Of a DNA stretch of 64,000 nt, positions 23,986 through 36,490 are shown in pieces. The first letter of the stretch is position 1. Each line of letters starts with the position of its first letter. Origin of the DNA: Sipunculus nudus (Eukaryota; Annelida; Sipuncula; Golfingiida; Sipunculidae). The notes beneath the pieces were generated by a model that was given only the letters and a program-made list of their open reading frames with translations, did no database searches and was not told the DNA's origin. The translations under genes and the position numbers were made by a program. The stretch covers positions 45,614,456-45,678,455 of the forward strand of contig CM049318.1 in assembly GCA_026874595.1 (NCBI GenBank), in the 5' to 3' direction.

Positions 23986-24400
23986 GCAAGGGCAGAAGAT
24001 ATATAGGTTCTTCTTATACTTTCAGCACCATTTCTTCATACTGGTTCTAAGAAAAGTAAAGAAACCATTACAAATCATAAAAACAAAGGTTGTTGGAAAT
24101 AAATAATTAAGAACATGGAGTCTTGCATATTTTGACATTTAAATAGACAAATGGACTAAAAAAAAGGGCCTCACATCAATAATATTACTTAAACAGTACA
24201 TCAATGATATATTGGTGGTCAGTAATGTTCAAAATGACTTCTTGATCTTTTTTGGTGAAATGGCACTACTACATGTTCATATAAAAAGAAATAATTCAAG
24301 GTGGACTAAAAATCCACTTTTGATTAACCTGTAAATTGAACCAGATTTGATTTCTCTTTGGGAATCAAAATAGTACCTAATGAAATCATCTGATCCTTAG
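23986..24400 (+). repeat. R1, right part
   Basis: This continues R1 after the hAT element and matches 37,583-37,970. It stays alignable until about 24,398 (tgatcc), where the second copy switches to family A sequence. Confidence 0.75.
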
Positions 24401-25728
24401 TGAAACAAATTCCCAAATTATTATGCTTTTTCTTTTGTAATGAAAGTGAATATGTCAGAAGAAACCTCAAATGAAAAAAAAAGTCAAAGGACCAAGCCCA
24501 TTAAAGTTAAAGTGCTCATGACCTTTATAAGAGTGTTCTTGACCTTCTGATGTCAAATTCAGATTAAATTCATACATATGATTATGAATGGTTTATGGAT
24601 TGTTATGAAACATAGTGTGTTATGTATCAAATTGTTAATTAATTGGTGTTTACAGTATATGTAAATGACATGTAGAAGGGCATATCACTAAATTAAAGCT
24701 TAATTTAGGAGCTTTTGTGTGATAGACTCCAATAGTAAAAAATTTTGATTAGTTGAAATGTTTTGGTTGAGTACAGCAAACCTCTCTTCAATTTTATAAA
24801 AAAAAACATTCACCAAAATTGAGACAGTGGCTGTAAATTCAGCAATGATCAACAGTGTCTAATGTTTACTTTGCCTGAAAGAAAAACTTATGAACATTGT
24901 ATAATTAACAATTTTTAACCAAATTATAACATTTGGGCACTCTAGCAAGACAGAAAAATTCAAGTCAATTTGGAAAATGAAAAGGAACATCATTACCTTG
25001 TAGCAGCTTTTTCTTTTCATGACCCAGAGTTCAGCTAAATTATAACATGGTCAATAGCCATAGGTTCAACAAATAAAATGGTAGTATGTGGTACTCATAG
25101 CATTTGTGTGCTGATTAAGCTTTATGTAGGTTAACTGATCATCCCTTCACAGGTAGGGGACATTCAGAAATTACATCAATATGTAACTTTGGGGCCTGCT
25201 GCTGACTCTTGATTTTTACACACCCTATTGCAAATAGCACCACTGAAAAGGATATGTTCTTAACTTCCTGTTGGTGCATAGAAAATGCACATTGTCACTT
25301 TATAGGGGCAAAAGCATCAGCTTTTTGTAAAAAATGTGGTATTTTGTAAAAATGGGCCACCAAATAGGAAATGTTATCTTGAAACACACAAATTCTGTTT
25401 TTGTAGGGCAAACCAAGATAGGTGAAGTCATCTTTATGCAATCACTGGTTTACTATGCAAAAATAACTTAAATAATGCAACATTACTCACCAATGAGACA
25501 TTTTTCAGCTATACATTCCTCTTCTGCTTGAGCAGCTTGACAAAGAACTTCTCTTCAAAGTGTGTACTCCCTTACCGGATGGTATCATTCAGATGTAAAC
25601 TGACTCTGCATGCCTTTGTTGTGCACAGCCTGTACAGTAATCATGTGACGTCACCACTGTTCCAGGGCAGGGTACAGTAAGGTCAAAGATCCATTGTAGA
25701 GAGTGCTTGTACAGCATGCTTGTCTGCT
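24401..25728. other. Spacer, nothing recognised
   Basis: AT-rich, no repeat boundaries and no plausible coding frame. It may be the continuation of the R1 locus. Confidence 0.45.
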
Positions 25729-25748
25729 GGGGGGGGGGGGGGGGGGGG
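25729..25748 (+). repeat. G20 homopolymer
   Basis: An unbroken run of 20 G. Such a run can form a G-quadruplex and is prone to assembly or polymerase slippage, so its length here is uncertain. Confidence 0.9.
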
Positions 25749-26415
25749 TTACATATACTTGTGAAATTTACTGATTAGAATGCTGGTTATTGTCACAATA
25801 AGAATGCAGATACTTATTTTTTTAAGTACCTATGCTTTTATCAATGCTATTGATTTTTAATGGCAATATTTTACAGCTGGAATGCGTGGGTGTTGAGCTG
25901 TTTCTAAAACAAATATGATATTAGGTTAATGCCTATATGTATTCCCATAATTGGTCAGTGGCACACTACATCAATACCCTTTGTCCTGTATTTATGAAGT
26001 AGTTATCAATTGCAATTAGATGCTGAAGTACATGTATATACACTACATTCCAAAAGAATTATTTTTTCTTTTAATTATCAAGGGCACAAATTATAACCAA
26101 TGTGAAATATAGTCAAATTATTTTTTTGTATTGTGTTTTGAGTGAATGATGTTTTACTGCATGCATGATCACTTTAGTTTAAACCTCATAATGTATAAAT
26201 CAGATGAAAAAAAAAATATTTATAGTATTATTTTTTCTAATTTACATAAAGTTCTGAGGAAGCTGGTTATTTTGATACCCATTTTAACATACTTCTTCAG
26301 TATTTATTATTCAATTATAATTCATTTTCTTAAAACCATAATGGAGCTGGGCCGGACTTAGAAGTTTCTGCAGCATTTGTGTTCCCTTGGAAAATGTCTA
26401 AGTCCTATCTTGTAG
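25749..26415. other. Spacer, nothing recognised
   Basis: AT-rich DNA without motif or repeat that I can link to the rest of the window. Confidence 0.4.
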
Positions 26416-26740
26416 AACAGTTAGCTTACAGTATATAAACTTATAACTGACATATAACTGACATATACAGAACCCCTTCACGTTCACCTCCCTTATATCT
26501 CCCATATAAGTCACATATAAATGAAATGTACAGAATGGCCTCATATGCAACTCCCTTATAACTGAAATATAACAAACATACAACTCCCTTATAACTCACA
26601 TATAACAATGCCTGACTAAACATATAGCTGCAATATACATATAACTCACATACATAGCATTTATATGGGAAATATATGTCCCTTATAAGGGACATATAAG
26701 GCCCTTATAAGGGACATATAAGGCACATATATGTGAGTAC
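26416..26740. repeat. Second palindromic CATATA/CTTATAA minisatellite
   Basis: This is composed of cttataact, gacatataa, cccttataaggg and catatatg words, as in the array at 18.0-18.4 kb. It is more degenerate on its left half and ends in cttataagggacatataagg repeats. It abuts tttcgtaagggc, the inverse of the flank of the first array, so the two arrays appear to sit in opposite orientations within copies of the same element. Confidence 0.8.
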
Positions 26741-27953
26741 TTTCCATTTTCGTAAGGGCAGGGCTGAGGTCTTGACCGCAGCAACCTGTAGCTGCTCGAT
26801 GAGGGTATACCTCTTTTGGTTGGTTTGGTTGGTTGGTTTATTGGATAGTGTTTAGTTAAATTGGGGTCATGACTTTTCCTATGAGAGTGGCCTTGACCTT
26901 GAATATTCCCATATTTGGTGAAATTCACACAAAATCTTGTAATATCTCAGTAAGAATACATGGAATAATCCAAAACTCAAATTGACTGAAGATCTTGGAG
27001 AGCTTTGTCTTTTGCAGAAGACATGCAGGTGGCACCACGTTGTGTCGTTTTCTTGTTAAAATGATGTTAACGCAATAAGTTTGATTCTTCTTATCAACGG
27101 CTAGGTCAAGTTTGATGCATTTTTCAAGGTCACAGCAGTGATTATGCTAAAATGATATTAGGACAATAACTCAAAAAGAATTGGTGGTACAGTCACCAAA
27201 CCTATAGTTTAGATGCATCTTATCAAGGGCTAGGCCAAGTTTGAATATGGATTACCTTGATACATTTTTCAAGGTCACAGAGGCGATAATGCTGAAATTA
27301 TGTTAACTTTAATATCTCACTGAGGGATGCATGGATTTGTCCAAAAATCAAATTGACATAAGATCTTTGGCTAGGTCAGATTGAACATGGATGACCTTGA
27401 TACATTTTTTCAAGGACACAGCAGCGATATCAAGGGCTAGGTCAAGTTCAAATATGGGTGACCTTGATGTATATTTCAAGGTCACACAGGCGATAATGCT
27501 AAAATGATGTTCCCATACATATATTTTTAAGTTGATAGGTGGATTTAAATAAATTTTTTTTTTTAAATCTTGGTTGTTTTGTCTTCTGCAGAATACAGGT
27601 GGCGCCACCTTGTGTAGTGTTCTTGCTTTCACTCCTTGTAATACCCCACCATTGCCACTTCACAGCACTGTGAGCCTGATAAGTTGAAAACTAATGGACA
27701 GATTTCTTTCATATCATGTATATAGACATGGGTTACGGAATGAGATTTCAATTTGGATCATGACCTCTCCTATGAGGGTGACCTTTACCTTAAATATGCC
27801 CATACTTATAAGAAACCATGGTGGCTTGCCAAGTTCCGTCTCTGCATCTGAATTCAAGATGGGATCCTATTCTTCGAGGCTGGGGGGAGGCGGGGAGGGT
27901 TAATTGTATGGGGATACTATGGCACCTGCGGTGCCAAGAAATATCTAGTTTAA
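26741..27953 (+). mobile_element. Family C Helitron2-like element, 3' end intact
   Basis: The 3' end reads GGGGATAC (27,911-27,918), hairpin GGCACC-TGC-GGTGCC (27,922-27,936), AAGAAATAT and CTAGT (27,946-27,950). The interior shares GGTGGCGCCACC (27,598-27,609) and attendant sequence with the copies at 17.57 kb and 29.45-32.18 kb. A TTGG-rich stretch lies at 26,816-26,840. Its 5' end could not be placed; it may lie beyond the palindromic array. Confidence 0.65.
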
Positions 27954-28654
27954 TAATAAAGATCCTGTTATAAACATGGTATGACATGCTCTTTCATAAA
28001 GGTATCAAATTTATCAATGAGCAAGATTGTGTTGTAGCATGTATTTTTACACTTTGCTGACAACTCATCCCCCTGCCCCCCCCCCCCCCCACCCCATACA
28101 CACACACACACTCACATCCCCTCAAATAACATGCCCAAGCATGCAGGATGGGCAGTTGGTAAAATCCGGTAAAAATTTGGTAAATTTTATTATTGGACAC
28201 AACCATGTGCAATGACAGTTTAACTTGTGGATCGTTGGACAGGTCCAGTAGGAAATTGATGCAAATTTTGTGCAAATGAACCTCTCCCCTGCAAAAACAG
28301 CTTGTTTTTGAGGATATATACCCTCATTATCTCTCATTTTATTTAAAGTCAGTGACCATAATTTTGTTCATACTAATTGTTCTGCAGTAACTTTGGTCTC
28401 AATCTGAATGACATCTAATTATCTGCATCAGTGAAAATATGTATAGGTTATATGGTGTCTTTCTGCTGCACAAGAAATATGTGCCCAAACATATTTGAAC
28501 AGTTCTGTCTGATGATCCATGTGGTATCATACTGGGTTTTACTGCTTGTAGAGATAGACAAGAGGTAATAGTTTTACCCAATATATTATATTCGATTGTT
28601 ATCTGGAGATTTTTATGGAATTGCCTGAAATAAGCCCAAAATTTCATGAGCCCA
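27954..28654. other. Spacer with C-run and CA repeats
   Basis: A C-run lies at about 28,076-28,090, followed by (CA)n at about 28,098-28,112. Nothing else was recognised. Confidence 0.5.
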
Positions 28655-28845
28655 GACAGTTGGGTAGTAAAATGGTTAGCCCTCTCCACTGGCCACCCAG
28701 GTTCCATTCCAGGTGTGGCTTATGAGAGTGGGTTATAGTGGCCTGTCCAAGGTCCATGGTTTTCTAGGGTTTCTCTCAAACCTTACCCACTACATAGTGC
28801 CATGATCCAGCCATAGTCACTTGATCATAATATTAGATAATGAGA
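28655..28845 (+). mobile_element. tRNA-derived SINE
   Basis: An A-box-like ATGGTTAGCCCTCTCCACTGG lies at about 28,672-28,692 and a B-box-like GGTTCCATTCC at 28,700-28,710, at tRNA-like spacing. It is followed by ggtttct-type sequence resembling the conserved body (ggttttctccgggt) seen in several invertebrate SINEs. These boxes form an internal RNA polymerase III promoter. The copy is diverged and has no obvious tail or target duplication. Confidence 0.5.
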
Positions 28846-29129
28846 TGTCTCACTCTCAGACCCTCTGTGGTACTGGATGTCCACATTAGACAATTGCTCG
28901 TTTTTCCTGTCATAATTACCACAAATATGGTAAGAATGGGACTTTTGATAAAGGTAAATTCAGAAAATTGACATGAGGAGTTACCTGCATAGTAGTAATA
29001 ATTGTTAGACATACTGGTATATGAAATATTCTGAAAGGTGAGACTATTAGTTATATAATTCCCAGTATTTCCTGGGTAATCCTTGGAATTTCCATTGCCC
29101 TGAGAAATATGCTGATTTCCTTGGAATTT
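28846..29129. other. Spacer, nothing recognised
   Basis: Unique-looking DNA between the SINE and the B element terminus. Confidence 0.4.
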
Positions 29130-29448
29130 AACAAGTGACCCATGGGTCATGACGCTCAGCTGCCAAGCATGACCTGCGACATCATTGGCTGCAATTCACA
29201 ACTTCTAGTAAAATTGTTGCAGAACCTATATGCCAATTTTGTTTAAACTTTCTACATTGCCATAAATTCTTGTCATATATGTCTGGTTAAAACATAGTGA
29301 ATGATGGTCTGAGGCAAAATGTATGGTTGTTGAGCTATCAGGAACTAATCCCACAGCTTGCTCGATACCTGTCAGTCTCAAAAGGAATACCACACAGGCC
29401 ACATATAAGATCAAAATATAGCAAAAGATCAAGGAAATCCATGCAAGA

Positions 29449-32178
29449 ACTAGACATTTCTTGGCACCGCAGGTGCCAGGGTATCCCCAGACATAGTAGC
29501 ATCCCGCCCTTTTAAGAATAGTCCCCCATTTTTAGCAGCATATACTGACACTTGGCATATTTATTGTTTCTTCCATCTAACAATCCACAATCTTGTTGAA
29601 GATGTTGGTCCTGTGACCTTGAACTTTTTAAAGATGTGTCCTGTGACCTTGACCTTTGACCTCATGACCCCAAAATCAATTCGGGTCTTGCTTTTCCAAT
29701 GGGACATATGCAAGTCAAGTTTGAAATCTATACATCAATAAAGCAGGAATTATCATCCAGAAAATAATTTTTTTGGACAGATGGCTTCAGTGACCTTCAC
29801 CTTTGACCTTGTGACCTCAAAATTGATAGTGTTCTTCCTCTCTTGGCAGGAGAACTATATGTGCAAGATGAAAGATCTGAGATGAAATGTTTGGCTGAAA
29901 ATGCATCCACATCTTTTTAAAGATGTGTCCTGTGACCTTGACCTTTGACCTCATGACCCCAAAATCAATTTGGGTCTTGCTTTTCCAATGGGACATATAC
30001 AAGTCAAGTTTGAAATCCATACATCAATAAAAGCAGGAATTATCATCCAGAAACTAATTTTTTTGGACAGATGGCTCCTGTGACCTTCACCTTTGACCTT
30101 GTGACCTCAAAATTGATAGGGGTCTTCCTCTCTTGGCAGGTGAACTATATGTGCAAGATGAAAGATCTGAGATGAAATGTTTGGCTGAAAATACATCCAA
30201 ATCTTTTTAAAGATGTGTCCTGTGACCTTGACCTTTGACCTCATGACCCCAAAATCAATTTGGGTCTTGCTTTTCCAATGGGACATATACAAGTCAAGTT
30301 TGAAATTCATACATCAATAAAAGCAGGAATTATCATCCAGAAACTAATTTTTTTGGACAGATGGCTCCTGTGACCTTCACCTTTGACCTTGTGACCTCAA
30401 AATTGATAGTGTTCTTCCTCTCTTGGCAGGAGAACTATATGTGCAAGATGAAAGATCTGAGATGAAATGTTTGGCTGAAAATGCATCCACATCTTTTTAA
30501 GGATGAGTCCTGTGACCTTGACCTTTGAACTCATGACCCCAAAATCAATTTGGGTCTTGCTTTTCCAATGGGACATATACAAGTCAAGTTTGAAATTCAT
30601 ACATCAATAAAAGCAGGAATTATCATCCAGAAACTAATTTTTTTGGACAGATGGCTCCTGTGACCTTCACCTTTGACCTTGTGACCTCAAAATTGATAGT
30701 GTTCTTCCTCTCTTGGCAGGAGAACTATATGTGCAAGATGAAAGATCTGAGATGAAATGTTTGGCTGAAAATGCATCCACATCTTTTTAAGGATGAGTCC
30801 TGTGACCTTGACCTTTGAACTCATGACCCCAAAATCAATTTGGGTCTTGCTTTTCCAATGGGTCAAATACAAGTCAAGTTTGAAATCCATACATCAATAA
30901 AAGAAGGAATTATCATCCAGAAACTAATTTTTGGACAGATGGCTCCTGTGACCTTCACCTTTGACCTTGTGACCTCAAAATTAGTAGGGTTCTTCCTCTC
31001 TTGGCAGGTGAACTATATGTGCAAGATGAAAGATCTGAGATGAATTGTTTGGCTGAAAATGCATCCACAGTCTTTTTAAAGAGGTTTCCTGTGAATTTGA
31101 CCTTTGACCTCATGACCCCAAAATCAATTCGGGTCTTGCTTTTCCAATGGGTCAAATACAAGTCAAGTTTGAAATCCATACATCAATAAAAGAAGGAATT
31201 ATCATCCAGAAACTAATTTTTGGACAGATGGCTCCTGTGACCTTCACCTTTGACCTTGTGACCTCAAAATTGATAGGGTTCTTCCTCTCTTGGCAGGTGA
31301 ACTATATGTGCAAGATGAAAGATCTGAGATGAAATGTTTGGCTCCTGTGGCCTTGACCTTTGACCTTGTGACCCCAAAATTAATATGGATCATCCACTTT
31401 TGGCAAGTGAGCTATATATTCAAGATGGAAGACCTCGGGTGAAAGTTTGGCTTAAAATGCATCCACAGTATCTTTTAAAATGCCAGTCCAGTGACCTTGA
31501 TCTTTGACCTCATGACCCTAGAACCTATAGGGTTCTTACTTTAGTGGTGGGCCATACATAAGTCATGTTTGAAATCCATATGGCTATCAACACTGGAGAT
31601 ATCATATAAGAGGTGTGTGATTTTCACCATATATGGCAATATTCAAGGTCAAGGCCACTATCATAGGAAAGGTCATGACCCCAATTTAAATAAACATCAT
31701 CCCATAACCCATACCTATGTATATGCATAATATAAAAGAAATCTGTCCATTAGTTTTTTACTTATAATGCTCACAGTACTGTAAGGTGGCAATTTTGGGG
31801 GTATTAAACGGCACGAAAACAAGTAAAGAATAATAGGTGGCGCCACCAGTTTCTGGAACATGACAACCCTATCCATGATCTTCCATCAACTTGATTTTGG
31901 GATAAATCCATGCAAGATTTCTTGAGATATTAAAGAATTTGTGCGATTTTCCCCAAAATTGGACCTATATAAGGTCAAGGACACTTTCCTAGTAAAGGTC
32001 ATGACCTCATTTTAAATAGGCGTCGTCCTCTTACCCATATCTATACATATACCAAGTTTGGTTAAGTTCCTTCAAATATTTTTTGGGTTATCGCGCCAAC
32101 AAGATTTATATGCGGCGGCGGCGGCGGCGGGACCGGTATGAAAACATAGTATCCCCCGACTTTGTCTGGGGATACAAT
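29449..32178 (-). mobile_element. Family C Helitron2-like element nested in B
   Basis: On the minus strand the 5' end is GTATCCCC-AGACAAAGTC-GGGGGATAC (32,149-32,175), a hairpin. The 3' end is GGGGATAC (29,481-29,488 inverted), hairpin GGCACC-TGC-GGTGCC (29,463-29,477) and CTAGT (29,449-29,453 inverted). The interior carries (GCG)n near 32,112-32,131, GGTGGCGCCACC at 31,836-31,847, and a tandem array. No coding frame for a Rep/helicase is present. Confidence 0.75.
29600..31345 (-). repeat. 290-bp dimeric tandem array inside family C
   Basis: The landmark ctgtgaccttgacc recurs at 29,641, 29,930, 30,220, 30,510, 30,800 and 31,089, a spacing of 289-290 bp. Each unit holds two related halves of about 140-150 bp, one with cctttgacctcatgacccc and one with cctttgaccttgtgacctc, so the array is a dimeric higher-order repeat. 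Adjacent units differ at only a few positions. The similar 67-codon frames repeated along it are translations of the unit and carry no protein signature. Degenerate units continue to about 31,560 and again at 33,500-34,000 in the host B element. Confidence 0.9.
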
Positions 32179-34285
32179 TATTGTGAAACGGGTGCTTCCA
32201 TATTAATTTTTATTCAATACAAGCCAACTGTACTGAGCTTTCATAAATGATAGTCAAATTTATTAAGAAATCTTTGACCCAATGCAAGATTACGTTAATA
32301 TACATCCCACTGCATTCACTTTAATAGTTCTTGAGATAATATGTTCTGAAGGAATTTAAAGATGGCGTCCTGGTGGCCATATTGGATTTCTGACAGGTCG
32401 GAAATTGAACAACAAACATCCTCTAAAAGGGACCAAACATCATAAAAAAATCACAGAAACTGTCCTGGCAAAAGGATTTCTAAAATGGCTACCTGGCAGA
32501 CATAATGGTTTTCTGACAAGTCATACATCCTCCAATAAGACACTAAACTTGTAGCAATTGCTTCAAAGAATGTAACAGTTATGAATGTCCAAAACAATTC
32601 AAAAGGCATGATCAGGTTGGAGAGCTCTCATATCAGATTTATGAACATGCAAATGTAAAAAGTGCAAGTCCAATTTGTTTTAATTATCAGCTTGCTATTC
32701 AGTGGGGTCAGCAGGGTAGGTAAACTGCAAAACCTAAAAGAAAAGAAATGCAGAAAGCACCACTAAGAGTCTTGTAATCAAATAAAGCCATCCTAAATCC
32801 AGGTACAGACCCACATATTATCAGAACAAACACTTGCTGGTATATCTGATGATTTGTATAATAATATTCAGATATCTAGAAAACTAAGTTTATTGCTATG
32901 ATTCCATGATATAAATTGCAAATTGTTCCCATCATTTTATAAATCAGTAGCTAAACTTAACACTTAACTCTCATAGTCTTAATGCCTGGCCAAACCATTT
33001 CGGCAACAGTGTTTTTGTTATGCACTAATGATATATCCTTATCACTCCATGAGCTGATACAAAAGGGAGTCATATATCACAAGTGTCACTGACAATTATG
33101 GGCACATATTGAGATGTACCAGTTGTGAGTGCCATATGGTTATATATACAAGAAAACAAGAAAAATAGAGATGGTCTACAAAATAAGTTATTGTGAACAT
33201 CCCTGACCTATGACCTTGGCCTTTTGCCAACATATCAACTGGATTCTTTCTAAATGATGGGTAACTACTAACCACTTACATCTGGCCAGGTGTAATTACT
33301 TGGCAACCAATGAGTGAATAACTTAGACCTGCAACCTTTAACCTCCTGACCAGCTGACCTCAAAATCAATTAGTTATTTCTTCATGCAAAAAGACCCATA
33401 AATATGAAGTTTGAATCAAATTCAGTGATGCACAGATGTGGCATATGTGAAAGACTGAAGGTTTGGGTTGAACAGTTTCACTTGAAATATGTTCACAATC
33501 ATTTAGAACAATATTGAGACCTTGACCTTTGACCTTTTGAACTCAACATCAATAGGCTTCTTCTCCTATTGGTAGGTAAGCCATATATGACAGATGGAAA
33601 GTATCTATAGATTGAAAAGTTTGCTGAAAATGACTCCACGCAAGAAGAGGGTGCTGTGAACTTGACCTTTGACCTCAAAATCAACAGGTCTTTTCCCCTG
33701 TTGGCAGAGAAGCGATATCAGTGCTGAAAGGTTTGGAATGAAAGGTCTAGCTTGAAATGTGTCCACAACCTTTTCAAACAAGTGGATCCTGTGACCCTGA
33801 CCTTTGACCTTGTGACCTCAACATCTTTTGGATTCTTTCCCACTTAGTAGGTGAGCTATATGTGAAAGATCAAAGAATTGGGATGAAAGGTTTGGCTTAA
33901 AATGCATCCTGAGGCTTTTCAAAGAAGTTGGTTCTGTGACCTTGACCTTTGACCTTGTGACCTCAAAATAATTATGGTTCTTCCCCTGTTGGTAGGTGAG
34001 CTGCATGTATGTGAAAGATGGAAGGTTTGGGATGAAAATTTTGGCTAAAAGAATTATTTCTGGGGGGTGCAAACACACCCCATAACTTCGAGAATAAAGG
34101 TCGCAGTGACCTAATTTCAGGTTTGCAAGGAGATCTTTTTAGAACCTCTAAGACTGCATAGGGTTCATGGCCCTAGCCCCTATGGTTACGATTTGTGCCC
34201 TGCTAACGGACGGACAGACGGAAGGACGCCGGACAAAGACCCATCGCTATAGCCCAGCATGACTGTATCACCAGTGTGATAATTT

Positions 34286-34990
34286 TATGATAATTCGAAT
34301 CATTATATTTTACCAATTTTCATTAGATATTATAAGGTGATTACTCCAATGGACTGAAACAGGTAGTTAGTAGACTTCTGTGCAGGATACCTTTCTAATT
34401 ACAATTCAGTTTATTATTTAACTGCCAGCCCTTTGATAAGTGTTCACAGAGAATTCATTAATAAGCATGTTCATACATTTGACTGGGTTTACTCTTAAAG
34501 TGACAGGCACAGATAAAACTAATTAATTAACAGTTTAGACTTAGGTGTTCACAGGAGGGAAAGAAAGGTGTTGAATGTAATACACAATATGTCTTGTATT
34601 AATGCTGTAAGAAATTCCTTTATTGCAATTATTATTTTGGGCAAATGTATAATTTATAGAGATACTGGTTACTGAACCAGACAGGGAAGGTCAGAGCTAA
34701 AGAGAGGAGAGTCAGAGAGTTAGAGAACTAGGAAAGAGAGAAGAGACAGGAATAAGAACAGGAGTTAATACAGAGAGAGACAGAGAGAACAGAATCAGTT
34801 AAGTGGAAAATAGGGAAAACTAGCAGAATATATATATTGGACATTTGTTATTGTTAACTTTGATTGAATAAACCTGAAAGTAAATTACATCTGGACTAAA
34901 GAATTTCTATCTGAGAAAATCAGCAATCTGTGAATAAAAGCACGTAAACAACTGGACGGTGATAACTGAAAGTCAGCTGAGCTAAAAACC
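34286..34990. other. Spacer with GA-rich stretch
   Basis: A GAGA-rich tract lies at about 34,690-34,800. Nothing else was recognised. Confidence 0.45.
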
Positions 34991-35420
34991 CTGCAACAGT
35001 GACAGTGACAATGGTGGTATAAACGTAATGACAATGACTGTACTTAACAATGGTGTTAGCATAATGACAGTGAACATGAAAATGGTGTAAAGCATATAGT
35101 AACAGTGACAGTGGTTGGAAAGTAAGCATAGGGCTAGTTACAATGACAATGATTATAGCATAGCCGCAGTGGCAATGACAATTATTAACTGTGTGAAAGT
35201 GACATTGACAATGCTGTTAGTGTTAAGCATAGCCAGAATGAGAGTGACAATGGTGTGGTGTTAGTACAGTGACAATCCTGTTCAGCATAGGGACAGTGAC
35301 AGTGGATTTTTTAAATGGAAAATGCCTATGACAAATGTGCTATTAGCATTCTGAAAGTGTGAGAAACAGTGACAGTGGTGTTAATTATAGGGAAAGTGCA
35401 TGCATGGACATTAAAATTGT
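34991..35420 (+). repeat. Degenerate GTGACAGTGACAATG minisatellite
   Basis: Words such as cagtgacaatggtgttag and agcataatgacagtgac recur at irregular 25-60 bp spacing. It is too diverged to define a unit. Confidence 0.6.
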
Positions 35421-36490
35421 GTTTGTGTGATTAAAATCCACACTGTTTGTTTACCATAGCAAGAGTGCAAGACCAGATGTCCAATCTTTCCCTTCTTTGA
35501 TATCCCAGAAACACTTAAAAAATAGGAGAGACACCAATTGTAAGCCTCTTGATTACAGATCTGGTGTCACACTAAATCAGTTAAAGAAACTTGGGTTTAA
35601 GCATATCAAGTTCTCTGCACAAACAGACAGCCTTACATTGATGATCAGAATAGTTATAATGAAGAAAGTTTGAAGCTGTTCAATAATTGTACGGAAAAAT
35701 TAGGACATAGAACAAAATTTAAAGAGTAAAATTATGCTGATGTATATTTAACAATCCTGGTATGTGAGCTGGTTTCAAGAATGAAATTGTCCCAGAAATG
35801 AATAATTTAGCAACAGATGTGGCTGTAAGCACCACTATCAAATTAACTCTAAAAAAATATTACTACCTTCGTAAACTCTTAATTTTGTCAAACTTTAGGC
35901 TTCTGGCACTCTTACCCTCATTTCCATAATAGTCATTATTAAAGAACAAGATTCAGTGTCTGGTCTAGATTATGGTAAAAAGAAGGATATTTTGTCATTT
36001 TCAGAGTGTCAGCTTGATTTATCGCCCACTCAAACACACTCATTGACTGGCATGGCATGTCAAACAGTTTATATTTTCTAGTTGTGACAACATTGAACGT
36101 GACATCTGATGAACACTCTTTTGTATGGTATGTGTTTTCATGGTAATAATTCATATTTTAATCAATCTAAAGTTCCACAGTATTTCTGTAAGTTTGTTAG
36201 ATTGATCAAAATAAAGTATTCATAGGAATCTTATTGAAAACTTTAAGTTGCACAGTATTTCTGTAAGTTTGTTAAAGTTTTCCACAAGATTCCTATGAAC
36301 ACTTAATATGTATGAACTCTGTAAGAATAACAATTGTTTTCTCCCTGTAACAGGGCTATAAGGATTCTGCATGAAAATGAGCAAAACATTTGTGAGGTTT
36401 TTGTAAAATTCATATAAGAAGATACTGTTATATCCCACTAAGTGTCATATTTATTTTATGAAAGAAACAAATATGCACAGGAGCAAGAAA
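35421..36490. other. Spacer with one strong inverted repeat
   Basis: The only feature is a 26-bp inverted repeat at 36,221-36,246 and 36,272-36,297 (cataggaatctta / its inverse), overlapped by a direct repeat of about 30 bp (cacagtatttctgtaagttt) at about 36,169 and 36,243. Confidence 0.55.

Larger units (their letters stand above)
29130..34285 (-). mobile_element. Family B Helitron2-like element, minus strand, interrupted
   Basis: Read on the minus strand, the 3' end is CAGCTGAGCGTCATGACCCATGGGTCACTTGTT at 29,130-29,162 in two parts: the inverted arm and the GTGACC-CATG-GGTCAC-type hairpin. The 5' side ends near 34,285 with a hairpin ATCAC-ACTG-GTGAT followed by CCGTCC-rich DNA. It matches the plus-strand copy at 45.36-47.47 kb in blocks at 29,130-29,410, 32,300-32,760, 33,000-33,450 and 34,030-34,200. 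The block 29,449-32,178 is a later family C insertion. Confidence 0.65.

Noticed and set aside
29817-31332. Series of near-identical 61-67 codon frames repeated along the region, on both strands
   Set aside because: They repeat at exactly the 290-bp period of the tandem array and differ only where the DNA units differ. There is no start context or protein motif, so they are translations of the repeat.
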